Part shown: piece after piece, positions 9,757-19,500 of the stretch
How the letters are laid out: each line of letters opens with the position of its first letter
How positions within the stretch are numbered: position 1 is the stretch's first letter
DNA from: Candidatus Polarisedimenticolaceae bacterium
GTDB lineage: Bacteria > Acidobacteriota > Polarisedimenticolia > Polarisedimenticolales > DASRJG01
DNA length: 64,000 nucleotides
Direction: 5' to 3'
Assembly (NCBI GenBank): GCA_036275915.1
Contig: DASUCV010000011.1
Location: forward strand, 310,001 to 374,000
Translations under genes and position numbers: made by a program
Notes under the pieces: generated by a model
What the model was told of the DNA's origin: nothing
What the model saw: the letters and a program-made list of their open reading frames with translations, nothing else
Database searches by the model: none

Positions 9757-10530
9757 GTGATCGACACCCACTGCCATCTCACGCACGCGAAATTCGCGGG
9801 CGACGCCGAAGCGGTCGTCGCGCGTGCGCGCGAGGCCGGGCTCGACGCCTGCGTCACGATCGGGACCGGGGTGGACGACGCGCGGCGGGCGGCGGAGCTC
9901 GCCAAGAGACACGAAGGTTTCATCTTCGCCACCGCGGGGCTCGACCCTTTCTCGGCGCACGCCGCGGGGGAGCGCTTCGACGAGGCGCTCGCGTCGCTCG
10001 CCGAGCTTCTTGCGAGCGGCGCCTTCCGCGGCGTCGGCGAAATCGGCCTCGACTACCACTACGACCTCGATCCTCGCCCCATCCAGGCGGACCGGTTGGA
10101 GCGCCAGCTCGATCTCGCCGCGCGCCTCGACCTGCCGGTCGTGATCCACGTGCGGGAGGCCCACGACGACATGGCGTCGATCCTCAAGGGCCATCCGAGG
10201 AACCGCGGCATCATCCACAGCTTCACCGGGACGCCGGAGGAGGCGGCTCCCTACCTCGAGTGCGGCTGGTCGCTCGCGTTCAACGGCGTGCTCACGTTCA
10301 AGAACGCCGACGACGTGCGCGACGCCGCGCGAAGCACCCCCTCCGAGCGCCTGCTCGTCGAGACCGACAGCCCCTATCTCGCGCCGGTCCCCCATCGCGG
10401 AGCGCGGTGCGAGCCCGCGTTCGTCCGGCACACGCTCGCGGCGCTCGCGGAGACGAGAGGCGAGCCGTGGGAGCAGCTCGAGGCGACCACGACGCGGAAC
10501 GCAGCGGCGATCTTCCGCCTGCACGAGTGA
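9757..10530 (+). CDS. tatD: TatD family metal-dependent DNase
   Basis: 257 residues from GTG 9757. The metal-binding residues of the TatD TIM barrel are present: the HxH of IDTHCHL near the N-terminus, the Glu of GVGEIGLDYHY, His in VVIHVREAHDD, His in GIIHSFTGT, and the Asp of LLVETDSPYLAP. The protein also keeps the family-typical C-terminal helix region (RHTLAALAETRGEPWEQLEA). TatD proteins are cytoplasmic 3'-5' DNases implicated in DNA repair and degradation. It begins 21 nt after the permease operon and is followed by a GNAT gene with a 4-nt gap. Confidence 0.93.
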   Translation: MIDTHCHLTHAKFAGDAEAVVARAREAGLDACVTIGTGVDDARRAAELAKRHEGFIFATAGLDPFSAHAAGERFDEALASLAELLASGAFRGVGEIGLDYHYDLDPRPIQADRLERQLDLAARLDLPVVIHVREAHDDMASILKGHPRNRGIIHSFTGTPEEAAPYLECGWSLAFNGVLTFKNADDVRDAARSTPSERLLVETDSPYLAPVPHRGARCEPAFVRHTLAALAETRGEPWEQLEATTTRNAAAIFRLHE

Positions 10531-10534
10531 CGGC

Positions 10535-10969
10535 ATGGAGTGGACGAGGCCTCCCTATCGGATCAGCGACCGGCCGGATGAGCTGGACCTCGATCGAGTT
10601 CACGCGTTTCTCGCGACGTCATACTGGGCGCGAGGCATCCCGCGCGACACGATCGAGCGGTCGGTGCGGCACTCGCTCGCCTTCGGACTCTTCGACGGTC
10701 ACCGCCAGATCGGCTTCGCGCGCGTGATCTCGGATCGTGCGACCTTCGCGTACCTCGCCGACGTCTACGTCGCGGAGGAGGCGCGCGGCCGGGGCCTCGG
10801 CCTCTGGCTCGTCGAGACGGCGCTCGCACACCCCGATCTACGAGGGCTCCGCCGGTGGCTTCTCGCGACCCGGGACGCGCATGACCTCTACCTCAAGGTA
10901 GGCTTCACGCCGTTGGCCGATCCGTCGATTCTCATGACGATTCACGACCCGGACATCTACCTACGCTAG
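10535..10969 (+). CDS. GNAT family N-acetyltransferase
   Basis: 144 residues, the length of a single GNAT domain. The acetyl-CoA pyrophosphate-binding motif is visible as VAEEARGRGLGLWLVETAL (Q/RxxGxG/A type), preceded by the beta4 strand FAYLADVYV and followed by the beta5/alpha4 region LLATRDAHDLYLKVGF. The N-terminus (RISDRPDELDLDRVHAFLAT) matches the subgroup of small cytoplasmic GNATs close to YncA-like sensor-histidine-kinase-associated annotations. The acceptor cannot be predicted. It lies 4 nt after tatD and overlaps the next start (TAGTG), so tatD, this gene and the CBM9-like gene are probably one operon. Confidence 0.88.
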   Translation: MEWTRPPYRISDRPDELDLDRVHAFLATSYWARGIPRDTIERSVRHSLAFGLFDGHRQIGFARVISDRATFAYLADVYVAEEARGRGLGLWLVETALAHPDLRGLRRWLLATRDAHDLYLKVGFTPLADPSILMTIHDPDIYLR

Positions 10970-11634
10970 TGCGGAACGTGCCGCTTCCGCGCCTCGCGAT
11001 TCCACGGCTGCCTCGTGTCGAGGGTGGCTTTCCGGACCCAGGCGCGTGGGAGCGAGCCGCCTCGCTCGAACTGCGGCGCGCTCAGGACGGTGGGGCCGCG
11101 CTCGACCCGACGCGCGTGCGCGTGCTGGACGACGGCCGGCGGCTTTTCGTCCGCTTCGATTGCGTCGACACCGACGTGTGGGCGACGCACACGGAGCGCG
11201 ATGCGCCTCTCTGGGAGGAGGAGGTCGTCGAGATCTTCCTGGCCGGTGGCGGGTCGGTCCCAGTCCGGTACTTCGAGCTCGAGGTCAATCCGCTGGGAAC
11301 GCTTTTCGACGCCGTCGTCGATAACCCGGACGGCCGCCGGGCGACCATGCGCGTCGATACCACCTGGAACGCGCCCGGCCTCATCGCCCGGATCGCGCGC
11401 GACGTGCCGGGAGCTTGGAGCGCCGAGATCGCGCTCCCTTGGGCGGCTTGCTTCGAGGCGCCGCCGCCCTCGATTCTCAGAGCCAATTTCTTTCGTGTGG
11501 AGCGCCCCCGCGGACGGCCGGCGGAGTTCACCTGCTGGTCACCTACGCTCGCCGACCCGCCCGATTTTCACCGTCCCGAATACTTCGGAATTCTCGTGCG
11601 CGAGCCTGCGGACGGAGAGCCCGAAGATTCTTGA
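10969..11634 (+). CDS. CBM9-like carbohydrate-binding protein
   Basis: 221 residues from GTG 10969. The chain looks like a single family-9 carbohydrate-binding-like beta-sandwich: RVRVLDDGRRLFVRFDCVDT, then APLWEEEVVEIFLAGGG, FELEVNPLGTLFDAVVD, TWNAPGLIARIARDV, WSAEIALPWA, and an ending RANFFRVERPRG ... TCWSPTLADPPDFHRPEYFG. Proteins of this type are common in Acidobacteriota and Planctomycetota and are usually annotated carbohydrate-binding family 9-like; ligand and role are not known. No signal peptide is visible with this start. The promoter of the next gene overlaps its 3' end. Confidence 0.78.
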   Translation: MRNVPLPRLAIPRLPRVEGGFPDPGAWERAASLELRRAQDGGAALDPTRVRVLDDGRRLFVRFDCVDTDVWATHTERDAPLWEEEVVEIFLAGGGSVPVRYFELEVNPLGTLFDAVVDNPDGRRATMRVDTTWNAPGLIARIARDVPGAWSAEIALPWAACFEAPPPSILRANFFRVERPRGRPAEFTCWSPTLADPPDFHRPEYFGILVREPADGEPEDS

Positions 11635-11660
11635 CATGGGCGCATGAACGGGGTCATATT
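11631..11660 (+). promoter_or_regulatory. Sigma70-type promoter for HTH-receiver gene
   Basis: A perfect -35 box TTGACA (11631-11636) is followed after 18 nt by CATATT (11655-11660). It overlaps the stop codon of the CBM9-like gene and would give a leader of about 40 nt before the ATG at 11707. The intervening leader is AT-rich compared with the neighbourhood. Confidence 0.5.
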
Positions 11661-11706
11661 GTGCGCTGCTTAGTTTCAATAAATCAAAATCTTTAAGGTC
11701 GTCGTT

Positions 11707-12324
11707 ATGCGGGAAAAGTCGGTCTTCACTACCTTCGAGGCGGCGAAGCTCTGCCATGTCTCGCCCCTGTCGATCATCAATTGGGTCAACGCCGGCCGCC
11801 TTCCCGCATTCCGCACGCCGGGCGGGCACCGCCGCATCCGCCGTGACGACCTGGCGCGGTTCATGCGCGACAACGGCATCCCCCTTCCCGACGAGCTGCG
11901 CGACGGCTCGGGGCGCCCGCGGGTGCTGGTCGTCGACGACGAGGCCTCGATTCGCGAGGTCATTGCCGAAAGTCTCGCCAACCGTCCGAACGCATATGAA
12001 GTGACCACGGCCGCCGACGGCTTCGAAGCCGGGCGCCTCGTTGCGACGTTCCGCCCCGACGTCGTCCTCCTGGATCTCCGCATGCCGGGGCTCGACGGTT
12101 TTCACGTCTGCCGCACGATCAAGGGCGACCCCGACACCGCCTCGACCATCGTGATCGCGATGACCGGTTACCACACGCCGGAGACGGAGGCGCGGATCCT
12201 CGAGAGCGGAGCGGTGCGCTGTCTCGCGAAGCCGATCGAGCCGTCGGCCGTCGCCGTGTCGATCGATACCGTGCTCGAGCAGAGCGCGGCGGGCAAGCGC
12301 CGGCGGCGGCCGGTCCGCACCTGA
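11707..12324 (+). CDS. HTH (excisionase/MerR-type)-receiver fusion regulator
   Basis: 205 residues. The N-terminal winged HTH of excisionase/MerR type (about 6-58) includes FEAAKLCHVSPLSIINWVNA and the wing PAFRTPGGHRRIRRDDL. It is joined to a response-regulator receiver domain (about 71-192). Receiver residues are intact: acidic pair D77/D78, phosphoacceptor D123 (in VLLDLRMPG), T153 and K175. The domain order (DNA-binding first, receiver last) is the reverse of normal response regulators. No histidine kinase is adjacent, so it is an orphan. A paralogue of the same architecture is at 36692-37315. Target genes are unknown. Confidence 0.88.
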   Translation: MREKSVFTTFEAAKLCHVSPLSIINWVNAGRLPAFRTPGGHRRIRRDDLARFMRDNGIPLPDELRDGSGRPRVLVVDDEASIREVIAESLANRPNAYEVTTAADGFEAGRLVATFRPDVVLLDLRMPGLDGFHVCRTIKGDPDTASTIVIAMTGYHTPETEARILESGAVRCLAKPIEPSAVAVSIDTVLEQSAAGKRRRRPVRT

Positions 12325-12339
12325 GCCGCAGCCGGGCCC

Positions 12340-13245
12340 CTACTTTGGCAAACAGTCGAACGTCGAGGTCGATCCGACGAGCTCGAGCTTGAGCGCCGTC
12401 GTGTTAATCGAGCAGCCGGTGAACGCGGCATCGCACGTCAGCACGCCCGGTCGCCCGAAATCGAGGCGGAAGATCGAAACCGCGGACGGCTTCAGCTTGA
12501 ACGTTACCGTGCATTCCACCGTCAAACGGCCGCCGGGCAAGATGACCGGCGCGATCCGCTCGCACGCGTCCCCGATCCCGTCGCGGTTCTGATCGGGCTG
12601 CGTCGTCGCATCGCCGACGAGCGGGTTCGGATACCACAGACAGTTGTCGACGGCGTCCCGGACTCCGTCCATGTCCTCGTCGGGAATCGTCGGAGCGGGC
12701 GGCGTGGCGGTGTCGAGATCGGAGCAGGCGTCCCCGACGACCCCGATCTCGGTGGCCGCGTTCGTGTTCTTCTGGTCCGGATTGAAGATGATCGGGCAGT
12801 TGTCGGATTGAGTGGGGACGCCGTCCCCGTCGGGATCGCCGCCGGGACTGAGATCGGGCCGCGCCGCCGCGCGAAGCTCGAGGCTCGAGATCGAGATGCG
12901 GATCTTTCCCGTCGTGGTCGGCACCGGCAGAAGGGAGAGCCCCGACATCCGGCAGGCCGATGCCAGGGCGATCGGTGCCAACGCGTTGAGCTGATACGTG
13001 CACGGCGACGCACGGAGGAAATCGAACGCCCCGTTGAAATTCGTGAGGTCGTGGACCGACACCTCGTCGACGGCCCAAATCGCGATCTGCGGCTGAGGGA
13101 GCGGGAACCGCTGCGACGCGACGGCGGTGTCCGTGATGGTCACCGTGACGGCCGATTGGGGCGGGAAGGGATCGGCGACCGTCTGACAGGCGAGGGCCGA
13201 CGTGAGAGCGAGAACCAGGACGAGCGCCCGCGGCGCCTTCAGCAT
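12340..13245 (-). CDS. Lipoprotein with thrombospondin type-3 (Ca2+-binding) repeats
   Basis: 301 residues from ATG 13245. The N-terminus (APRALVLVLALTSALAC) carries a lipobox with the lipidated Cys at SALAC. A beta-rich region (about 25-130) is followed by TSP3-like calcium motifs (DPDGDGVPTQSDNCP and DEDMDGVRDAVDNC) and a C-terminal domain (about 225-301) with paired Cys. Probably anchored in the outer membrane and exposed on the surface. It is 11 nt downstream of the next lipoprotein gene, with which it shares a promoter at 13988-14016. No specific function is recognised; the convergent HTH-receiver gene ends 15 nt away. Confidence 0.75.
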   Translation of the reverse strand: MLKAPRALVLVLALTSALACQTVADPFPPQSAVTVTITDTAVASQRFPLPQPQIAIWAVDEVSVHDLTNFNGAFDFLRASPCTYQLNALAPIALASACRMSGLSLLPVPTTTGKIRISISSLELRAAARPDLSPGGDPDGDGVPTQSDNCPIIFNPDQKNTNAATEIGVVGDACSDLDTATPPAPTIPDEDMDGVRDAVDNCLWYPNPLVGDATTQPDQNRDGIGDACERIAPVILPGGRLTVECTVTFKLKPSAVSIFRLDFGRPGVLTCDAAFTGCSINTTALKLELVGSTSTFDCLPK

Positions 13246-13256
13246 CGGCCGTGCCG

Positions 13257-13916
13257 TTATTGCAGCGTGATGTGGGTCAGAAAGGCGGCGGTGAACGCGG
13301 CTTCGTCGAACTGGGTCAAGCACGGCGTGCCCGATCCGCAATCGCTGACGCATGTGAACGCGCTCTCATACGAGCTGATGATGGCCGGGATGTCGGCGGT
13401 GATCTTGAGAACGGTCTGACCCGGGTGAACGGTGAATGTCAGGCTGGCGGGGTTGTCGTAGGTGAAGATCTGCGGCACCTGGCCGGTGGCGGGGCCGCTC
13501 GGAATCGCCGCGATCCCGTCGATGCAATTGGGTCCTCCCGGCGGCGTGCCGGTGTCGACGAGCTGCGGACTGCCCAGCACGATCTGACGGACGTCGTACG
13601 TGCCGGCAGACAAGGCGACGTTCGAGTAGAACGTTGTGGCGGACTGTGTCATGTCCGCGGTGAAGCTCAAGAACCGAAGAGAGAGGTTCGTGTTGCCGTA
13701 CGCGGAGGCGGTGGCCGGGTCCGAAGGACGGATCCTGATGCTCCGGATGTCGAAGCTTCCCCGGTTGAACCGGCCGGACCCCGACGGATTGGGGACGAAG
13801 TTGACCGTCAGACCTTGGGTCCCCGAATCGAGCGTATCGTTCGAGCAGCTCACGACTCCCGCGCCGATGGCCAGCGCGATCGACACGACCGCCAATGCCC
13901 GTCCCGTCGTCTTCAT
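13257..13916 (-). CDS. Lipoprotein of unknown function
   Basis: 219 residues. A signal peptide with lipobox (LAIGAGVVSC, Cys 24) precedes a beta-rich secreted domain resembling the DUF4382-type immunoglobulin-like lipoproteins: RGSFDIRSIRIRPSDP, then LSAGTYDVRQIVLGSPQLVD and TFTVHPGQTVLKITADI. Four further Cys near the C-terminus (FTCVSDCGSGTPCL) could form disulfides. It precedes the TSP3 lipoprotein on the same strand. The DUF4382 resemblance is a weak impression, not an assignment. A strong promoter lies 72 nt upstream of the start. Confidence 0.7.
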   Translation of the reverse strand: MKTTGRALAVVSIALAIGAGVVSCSNDTLDSGTQGLTVNFVPNPSGSGRFNRGSFDIRSIRIRPSDPATASAYGNTNLSLRFLSFTADMTQSATTFYSNVALSAGTYDVRQIVLGSPQLVDTGTPPGGPNCIDGIAAIPSGPATGQVPQIFTYDNPASLTFTVHPGQTVLKITADIPAIISSYESAFTCVSDCGSGTPCLTQFDEAAFTAAFLTHITLQ

Positions 13917-13987
13917 GTCCCCTCTCCCTACCGTAGGCGCACCCGTACCCCGGACGAACAGTACCTTCGGCCGGAAAAGACCGCGGA

Positions 13988-14016
13988 ACTATAGACGAGA
14001 AGCCGCGGTGAGACAA
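13988..14016 (-). promoter_or_regulatory. Sigma70-type promoter for the two lipoprotein genes
   Basis: On the minus strand a TTGTCT -35 (14016-14011) and TATAGT -10 (13993-13988) are separated by exactly 17 nt. The leader to the ATG at 13916 is about 65 nt. It resembles the promoters at 16542, 20929 and 24176 in having a TATAG -10 and a similar leader length. The -35 lies just before the stop of the upstream TSP3 gene. Confidence 0.65.
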
Positions 14017-14035
14017 CCGCGCGACGGCCGTCCGT

Positions 14036-16468
14036 TCAGGGGCAGGGGGCCCCGGGCGTCCGGTCCACGCCGTTGCTGTCGGTGCCGTAGGTCGAGACCC
14101 CGCAAATGCTCGAAGCGCGGATGAGATAGTAAAAGCCGTCTTCGGGAGGGGGATCCGGCCTCGGATCGCTCCACGCGGGCACCCCGACGTCGTTGCCGAG
14201 ACATGTCGCATCCACCACGGATCGGCTCATTCGCATGAGCGAGATGGAGCCGCCGGCGATGTCGTAGGTCGAGGCGCCACCCTGCGGCACGCTCCAGGAG
14301 ACCGTGGTCTGGGCGCCTTGCGCGACGACGACTCCGAAAACTTCCCCGGGAGGCGCCGTCACGTTCGGGTCGGACGGCGCGCAGTCGCAAGCGTCGCCCA
14401 CGGTGTCGCCGTCGATGTCGGCCTGATCGACGTTGGCGAGGCTCGGGCAGTTGTCGCAGGCGTCGCCCACGGAGTCGGCGTCGACGTCGCCCTGGGTCGC
14501 GTTCGTCGTCGCCGGGCAGTTGTCGCCGAGGTCGCGCGGTGTGTCGCCGTCGCTGTTGCGGTTGGCGGTCGAGCAGGTCGGCGACGGCGTGTGATCGACG
14601 TCTTGACCGTTCGTGTCCGCCGCCGACTCCCCGCACACGTTCCGGCTCGAGACGATGTAGTAGAAGCCGTTTCCCGGCGCCGGCACCGCGCCGTCGGCGA
14701 TCGTGCGCGCGATGTTCTCCGTGTCGAAACAGGTCTCGTTGTAGGAGAACGGGACACCTCCGCCGAACGATCCTCGGTAGACGTTGTACGCCGGCGCTTG
14801 GAACGCGTGATGCCACTTCACCGTCGCGACGCTTCCCGATTTGCCGATGCGAAGACCATTGTCGACTTTCGCGGGCTGCTGAGAGATCGCCTTGTCGAGC
14901 GGCGCGCAATCGGAGACATCGGGTACGCCGTCGTTGTCGTCGTCCGGGTCGAGGTAATCGGGGATGCCGTCGCCGTCGAAATCAGGGTGAAACTCGAACG
15001 CACCCAAGTCGACCGTCGCGGTCCCGCTGTAGTCGGCGTCCTCGATGCGCGGTCCGCCGTCGAAGTCGAGCCATCCGGCTCCGATGACCGTGTTCGTTCC
15101 GGCCTCCAGGACGGGGCTCGCCGCTTGAAGATGCAGGTCGGGCGGCGTCGCCGCGCGGTTCACGTAGAGCGGATCGACCGAGACGTTGCCGTTGACGCCG
15201 ATGTAGTCGGCGTCGGTCTTCGCCCCTGCGATGTCCGTCGGCGTGTTCCCACGGAAGTCGTTGAACTTCACGACGGGAACGCCGGCGCTGTCGACGTAGA
15301 TCCCGCCGCCGAGACCGCTTCCGGTCGCCTGATTGTTGGTGATCAGATTGTTTTGAAAGTCGGCGACCTGCCCGGCATTGGAGACCGGCGAAAAATACAC
15401 GCCGCCGCCATGGAGCGAGGCGTTGTTGTTCTCGATCGTGTTGTTGTAGAACTTGACGAACGACGTCGTGAACCCGGCGGCGCCGCCGTCCACCCCTCCG
15501 TTAATGAAGAAGAGGTTGCTGTCGACCGTCCCTCGCGATCCGGCGACCGGTGAGACGCCGTCGTACTCGCCGAAGGCGATCCCCGCACCGTAGTCCGCGG
15601 CGTTGTTGTCGCTGATCGAATTACGGTTGATCCGCGTGTCCTGAACCGTGACGCGGCTGTACATCGCGATTCCGCCGCCGGCGCCGTACTGGTTGAGGGT
15701 CGCCGGGTTTCCCGCCTTGTTCGTCTTGATCGTATTCGCGGTGATGATCGGCGCCGAGTTGAACCCTACGTAGATGCCGCCGCCGTCCCCTTCCGACATC
15801 GCGTGGCTCGTGCCCGCCGGGGGGTCGGCCGCGTTTCCTTGGATGAGATTGCTCGTGATGGTCGGCCGCGGCGGAGCGTTGGGATCGTTGCCGTTGATGT
15901 AGATGCCGCCGCCGTAGAACATGTTGTAGGTCGGACTGCTGATCGTGTTGCCGACGATCTCGTTGCGCGTGATCGTCGGAGAGGAGCCGTAGACGAGGAT
16001 GCCGCCGCCGATCTTCGACGCGCAGGTTCCGCTGCAGGTCTGATCGACGCCGCCACCACCCTGGATATGGATGCCTTCGATCCGGCTGGTCGAACCCGCC
16101 GCGGACGGGAAGTAGACCGCGGCGTAAGGGATTTCCGTCCCGATCGTGCAGAAGTCAGTGCTGACCCCGGCCTTGCCCGACGCGTCGAGGACGGTGACGG
16201 CCGGGCCGTCGGTGGAGATGACCGAGACGTTGGCAGGAAACCTCAGGCACTCGTGATACGTGCCCGGCATGACGTTGATCGTGCCGCCGGTCGCCTTGAT
16301 CGCGCAGATCGCCGTCTGAATCTTGCAGTACGGGTTTCCTTGGGTCCCGGTGCCGTTCCCGGCGCAATCATCGACCCAGACCGTGACTTGTCCCCATGCC
16401 GGAATAGCGGCGGCCATGATGCAAGAGATGGCCACCAGTGGGTAAGCGATGCGCGTCCAGGCTGCCAC
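14036..16468 (-). CDS. Secreted parallel beta-helix protein with TSP3 repeats (short paralogue)
   Basis: 810 residues from GTG 16468 (GAGGG ribosome site upstream). A signal peptide ([17 protein letters not shown]) is followed by a right-handed beta-helix of the choice-of-anchor Q type (about 40-490), with repeated NTI-, NLI- and GGGIYV-type coils such as [17 protein letters not shown]. Then come a calcium motif [20 protein letters not shown], a beta-sandwich linker, two TSP3 repeats ([11 protein letters not shown]... and [11 protein letters not shown]...) and a C-terminal Cys-containing domain ending in GAPCP. Probably an exported adhesive or wall-associated protein. It is a tandem duplicate of the next gene, with near-identical N-terminal 500 residues but only two TSP3 repeats. 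Confidence 0.85.
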   Translation of the reverse strand: MAAWTRIAYPLVAISCIMAAAIPAWGQVTVWVDDCAGNGTGTQGNPYCKIQTAICAIKATGGTINVMPGTYHECLRFPANVSVISTDGPAVTVLDASGKAGVSTDFCTIGTEIPYAAVYFPSAAGSTSRIEGIHIQGGGGVDQTCSGTCASKIGGGILVYGSSPTITRNEIVGNTISSPTYNMFYGGGIYINGNDPNAPPRPTITSNLIQGNAADPPAGTSHAMSEGDGGGIYVGFNSAPIITANTIKTNKAGNPATLNQYGAGGGIAMYSRVTVQDTRINRNSISDNNAADYGAGIAFGEYDGVSPVAGSRGTVDSNLFFINGGVDGGAAGFTTSFVKFYNNTIENNNASLHGGGVYFSPVSNAGQVADFQNNLITNNQATGSGLGGGIYVDSAGVPVVKFNDFRGNTPTDIAGAKTDADYIGVNGNVSVDPLYVNRAATPPDLHLQAASPVLEAGTNTVIGAGWLDFDGGPRIEDADYSGTATVDLGAFEFHPDFDGDGIPDYLDPDDDNDGVPDVSDCAPLDKAISQQPAKVDNGLRIGKSGSVATVKWHHAFQAPAYNVYRGSFGGGVPFSYNETCFDTENIARTIADGAVPAPGNGFYYIVSSRNVCGESAADTNGQDVDHTPSPTCSTANRNSDGDTPRDLGDNCPATTNATQGDVDADSVGDACDNCPSLANVDQADIDGDTVGDACDCAPSDPNVTAPPGEVFGVVVAQGAQTTVSWSVPQGGASTYDIAGGSISLMRMSRSVVDATCLGNDVGVPAWSDPRPDPPPEDGFYYLIRASSICGVSTYGTDSNGVDRTPGAPCP

Positions 16469-16541
16469 GGGCCACCCTCGAATCCCTGCGCCCGGCCAAC
16501 CCCAAGCGGTATTTTGAAAACGCCCACAGCCCGACCGCAGT

Positions 16542-16570
16542 CCTATACCGCCAAGGTGCTGCGGAGACAA
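16542..16570 (-). promoter_or_regulatory. Sigma70-type promoter for short TSP3 paralogue
   Basis: Minus-strand TTGTCT (16570-16565), 17-nt spacer, TATAGG (16547-16542). The leader to the GTG at 16468 is about 70 nt. Sequence around it (TATA box, CGCCAAG-like spacer, TTGTC) is related to the promoter of the upstream paralogue at 20929-20957, showing that promoter and gene were duplicated together. Confidence 0.65.
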
Positions 16571-16589
16571 GGACCGCTTGGGGGTCGAC

Positions 16590-19500
16590 TCAGGGGCAAG
16601 GCGTCCCGGGCGCCCGGCTCACGCCATTGCTGTCGGCGCCGTAGGTCGAGACTCCGCAGATGCTCGAGGCGCGGATGAGATAATAGAAGCCGTCGCCCGG
16701 GTCCGGATCCTGGCGGTTGTCGTTCCAGTCCGGCCCCGAAAGATCGTTCGCCAGGCAGGCTGCGTCGTTCACCGAGCCGCCGGTCCGCATGAGCGACAGC
16801 AGGCCTGCGACGATGTCGTAGGTCGAAGCGCCCCCTTGCGGCGTTCCCCACGAGAGTGTGGTTGACGCGCCCCTCGCGACGACCAGGCCGAGGACCTCGC
16901 CCGGAGCGGTCGTCAGGGCGGGATCGGACGGGGCGCAGTCGCACGCGTCGCCGACCGAGTCCTGATCGAGGTCCGACTGGTCCGCGTTGGCCACAGTCGG
17001 GCAGTTGTCGCAGACATCGCCGTCGCCGTCCCCGTCGCTGTCGAGCTGGTTCACGTTGGCGATCGCCGGGCAGTTGTCGCAGGCATCGCCGCGTCCATCG
17101 CCGTCGGCGTCGACCTGGCTCACGTTCGCGACGGTGGGGCAGTTGTCGCAGACGTCGCCGTGGCCGTCGCCATCCGCATCGAGCTGACCCGCGTTTGCGA
17201 TCGTCGGACAGTTGTCACAGGCATCACCGGCGCCATCGGCGTCACCGTCCGTCTGGGTTGCATTTGCGACCGCCGGACAGTTGTCGCAGAGATCGCCCTT
17301 GCCGTCACCGTCGCCGTCGGCCTGATTGGCGTTGGCGACCGTCGGACAGTTGTCACAGAGATCGCCCTTGCCGTCGGAGTCGCCGTCGGCTTGGTTCGCG
17401 TTGGCGACCGTCGGGCAGTTGTCGCAGAGGTCGCCCTTGCCGTCGGAGTCTCCATCAGCCTGGTTCTGGTTCGTGACCGTCGGGCAGTTGTCGCAGGCGT
17501 CGCCGAGGGTGTCGCCGTCCCCGTTGGCCTGGTTCGCGTTGGCGACCGTCGGGCAGTTGTCGCAGAGGTCGCCCTTGCCGTCTGAATCGCCGTCCGCCTG
17601 ATTCGCATTCGCGACAGTGGGGCAGTTGTCGCAGAGGTCGCCCTTGCCGTCGGCGTCGGCGTCGGCCTGGTCCTGATTCGTAACCGTGGGGCAGTTGTCG
17701 CAGGCGTCGCCGAGCGTATCGCCGTCCCCGTTAGCCTGGTTCTGATTCGTGACTGTGGGGCAGTTGTCGCAGGCGTCACCGAGGGTGTCGCCGTCGCTGT
17801 TGGCCTGATTGGCGTTCGACACGGTCGGGCAGTTGTCGCAGAGATCGCCCTTGCCGTCCGCGTCGGCGTCGGCTTGGTTCGCGTTCGCGACTGCCGGGCA
17901 GTTGTCGCAGAGGTCGCCCTTGCCGTCGGCGTCGGCATCGGCCTGATTGGCGTTCGCGACCGTCGGGCAGTTGTCGCAGAGGTCGCCCTTGCCGTCGCCG
18001 TCGGCGTCGGCCTGATTCACGTTCCCGACGGTGGGGCAGTTGTCGCAGAGATCGCCCTTGCCGTCGCCGTCGGTGTCGGCCTGGTTCGGGTTGGCGACCG
18101 TGGGACAGTTGTCGCAGAGGTCGCCCTTGCCGTCGCCGTCGGTGTCGGCCTGATTCTGGTTCGTCACCGTCGGGCAGTTGTCGCAGGCGTCGCCCAGGGT
18201 GTCGCCGTCGTTGTTCGCCTGGCTCGGGTTCGACACGGTGGGACAGTTGTCGCAGAGGTCTCCACGACCGTCGAAGTCGGCGTCGGCCTGGTTCTGGTTC
18301 GCGACCGTCGGGCAATTGTCGCAGGCGTCGCCGAGCGTGTCGCCATCGCTGTTGATCTGGTTCGCGTTGGAGACGCCGGGGCAGTTGTCGCACGCATCGC
18401 CGCGGCCGTCGCCGTCGGTGTCGGCCTGGCCGACGTTCGGAACGCCAGGGCAGTTGTCGCAGGCGTCGCCGGCGCCGTCGCCGTCGGAGTCCGCCTGGTT
18501 GGCGTTCGTCACGGTCGGGCAGTTGTCGCAGGCGTCGCCGAGACTGTCACCGTCGCTGTTCGCCTGGCTCGGGTTGGGGGTCAACGGGCAGTTGTCGCTG
18601 ACGTCGGGGACGCCGTCGTTGTCGTCGTCCGGATCACAGGCGTCACCCAGCCCATCGTGGTCGTTATCGGCCTGAGTTGGGTTGGGAACTGAAATGCAAT
18701 TGTCACAGGCATCGCCCAAGCCGTCGCCGTCGGTGTCGGTCTGGGTCGGATTGGCGACGTTGATGCAGTTGTCGCAGGCATCGCCGCGGCCGTCACCGTC
18801 GGTGTCGGCCTGATCGACGTTCGCGAGGCTCGGGCAATTGTCGCAGGCGTCGCCCACGGAGTCGGCGTCGACGTCGCCTTGGGTCGCGTTCGTCGTCGCC
18901 GGGCAGTTGTCCCCCAGGTCGCGTGGCGTGTCCGCGTCGCTGTTGCGGTTGGCGGTCGAGCAGGTCAGGGACGGCGTGTGATCGACGTTTTGACCGTTCG
19001 TGTCCGCCGCCGATTCCCCGCACGTGTTCCGGCTCGAGATGATGTAGTAGAAGCCGTTGCCCGGCGTCGGCACCGCACCGTCCGTGATCGTGCGCGCGAT
19101 GTTCTCGGTGTCGAAGCAGGTCTCGTTGTAGGCGAACGGGAATCCACCCCCGAAGGTGCCGCGGTAGACGTTGTAGGTCGGCGCTTGAAACGCGTGATGC
19201 CATTTCAGGGTCGCCGTGTTCCCGGATTTGTCGATCCGCAGGCCGTTGTCGACCTTCGCCGGCGGCTGCGAGATCCCCTTGTCGAGCGGCGCGCAGTCCG
19301 AGACGTCCGGCACGCCGTCGTTGTCGTCGTCGGGATCGAGGTAATCCGGGATACCGTCGCCGTCGAAGTCAGGCTGGAACTCGAAGGCGCCCATGTCGAC
19401 GGTCGCCGTCCCGTTGTAGTCCGCATCCTGGATTCGGGGAGCCCCGTCGTAGTCGAGCCATCCTGCTCCGATGACGGTATTCGTTCCGGCCTCGATGACC

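Noticed and set aside
13246-13353. N-terminal extension of the TSP3 lipoprotein
   Set aside because: The extension has no signal peptide and would overlap the upstream lipoprotein gene; the ATG at 13245 begins a standard lipoprotein signal.
16945-18912. Regular 69-nt repeats that could be mistaken for a CRISPR array
   Set aside because: The repeats are contiguous without unique spacers and code in frame for TSP3 calcium motifs; no cas genes are present.
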